Of a DNA stretch of 31,169 bases, positions 31,138-31,169 are shown piece after piece; the stretch's first letter is position 1, and every line of letters begins with the position of its first letter. The translations under genes were made by a program, and so were the position numbers. Under the pieces are notes generated by a model. The model searched no databases. It was not told the origin of the DNA and worked only from the letters and a program-made list of their open reading frames with translations. The stretch comes from an uncultured Christensenellaceae bacterium (GTDB lineage Bacteria; Bacillota; Clostridia; Christensenellales; Borkfalkiaceae). The DNA lies in NCBI GenBank assembly GCA_910588695.1, contig CAJUOV010000017.1, positions 1-31,169 of the forward strand, given 5' to 3'.

Positions 31138-31169
31138 ATGCTTACAACAGAGCCAACTATTGAAATGAT
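31138..31169 (+). CDS. start of a plus-strand gene (partial)
   Basis: Ten codons (MLTTEPTIEM) run off the window. A GGAG lies upstream and TATAAT is at 31094-31099. Too short to identify. Confidence 0.5.
   Translation, partial: MLTTEPTIEM

Overview
The window looks like a chromosomal segment of an uncultured clostridial Bacillota, possibly Christensenellales/Borkfalkiaceae. The evidence is conserved gene order known from Bacillus and clostridia (yaaO-like decarboxylase, holB, yaaT/ricT, yabB, rsmI; greA, lysS; spoIVFA-like, spoIVFB-like, RNase G), TTGACA-17-TATAAT promoters and AGGAGG ribosome sites. The lineage is inferred from gene content and order only.

Region 1 (about 102-7446) is a 7.33-kb integrated element and the most unusual part. 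It sits inside the anticodon loop of a host tRNA-Ser(GCU) gene and splits it: the 3' half is at 50-108 and the 5' half, with its consensus promoter, at 7436-7474. Joined at an 11-bp shared core, the halves give a perfect 91-nt tRNA-Ser. The element carries its own complete but different tRNA-Ser(GCU) at 7173-7263, downstream of the orphaned host promoter and just before a terminator. Other parts are a tyrosine recombinase, an S24 autocleaving repressor facing a divergent early operon (Cro-like HTH, excisionase-like HTH, DUF3102-like coiled-coil protein, several unknown small proteins, a truncated PcfJ-like protein, a membrane protein), a lipoprotein cargo gene, and TTGTCTAT arrays resembling integrase arm sites at both ends. 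No replication or transfer genes are visible, so it resembles a satellite or a decayed integrative element.

Region 2 (7.6-15.4 kb) holds an operon of inorganic pyrophosphatase, SGNH hydrolase and nicotinamidase-like hydrolase. It is followed by a flavoprotein reductase, a large membrane-anchored surface protein with a catalytically degenerate transglutaminase fold, a DUF3737 beta-helix protein and a two-TM protein whose promoter predicts a leaderless mRNA.

Region 3 (15.4-23.3 kb, minus strand) is a housekeeping cluster running from a perfect promoter before greA through lysS, a membrane protein, an Orn/Lys/Arg decarboxylase, holB, ricT, a short 2[4Fe-4S] ferredoxin, yabB and rsmI.

Region 4 (23.3-31.2 kb) has small proteins (two more with leaderless promoter geometry), a YjjG-like HAD phosphatase, a gene preceded by paired DnaA boxes, a TetR-ABC transporter operon, and a SpoIVFA-like / SpoIVFB-like / RNase G cluster. 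It ends with the first codons of a plus-strand gene.
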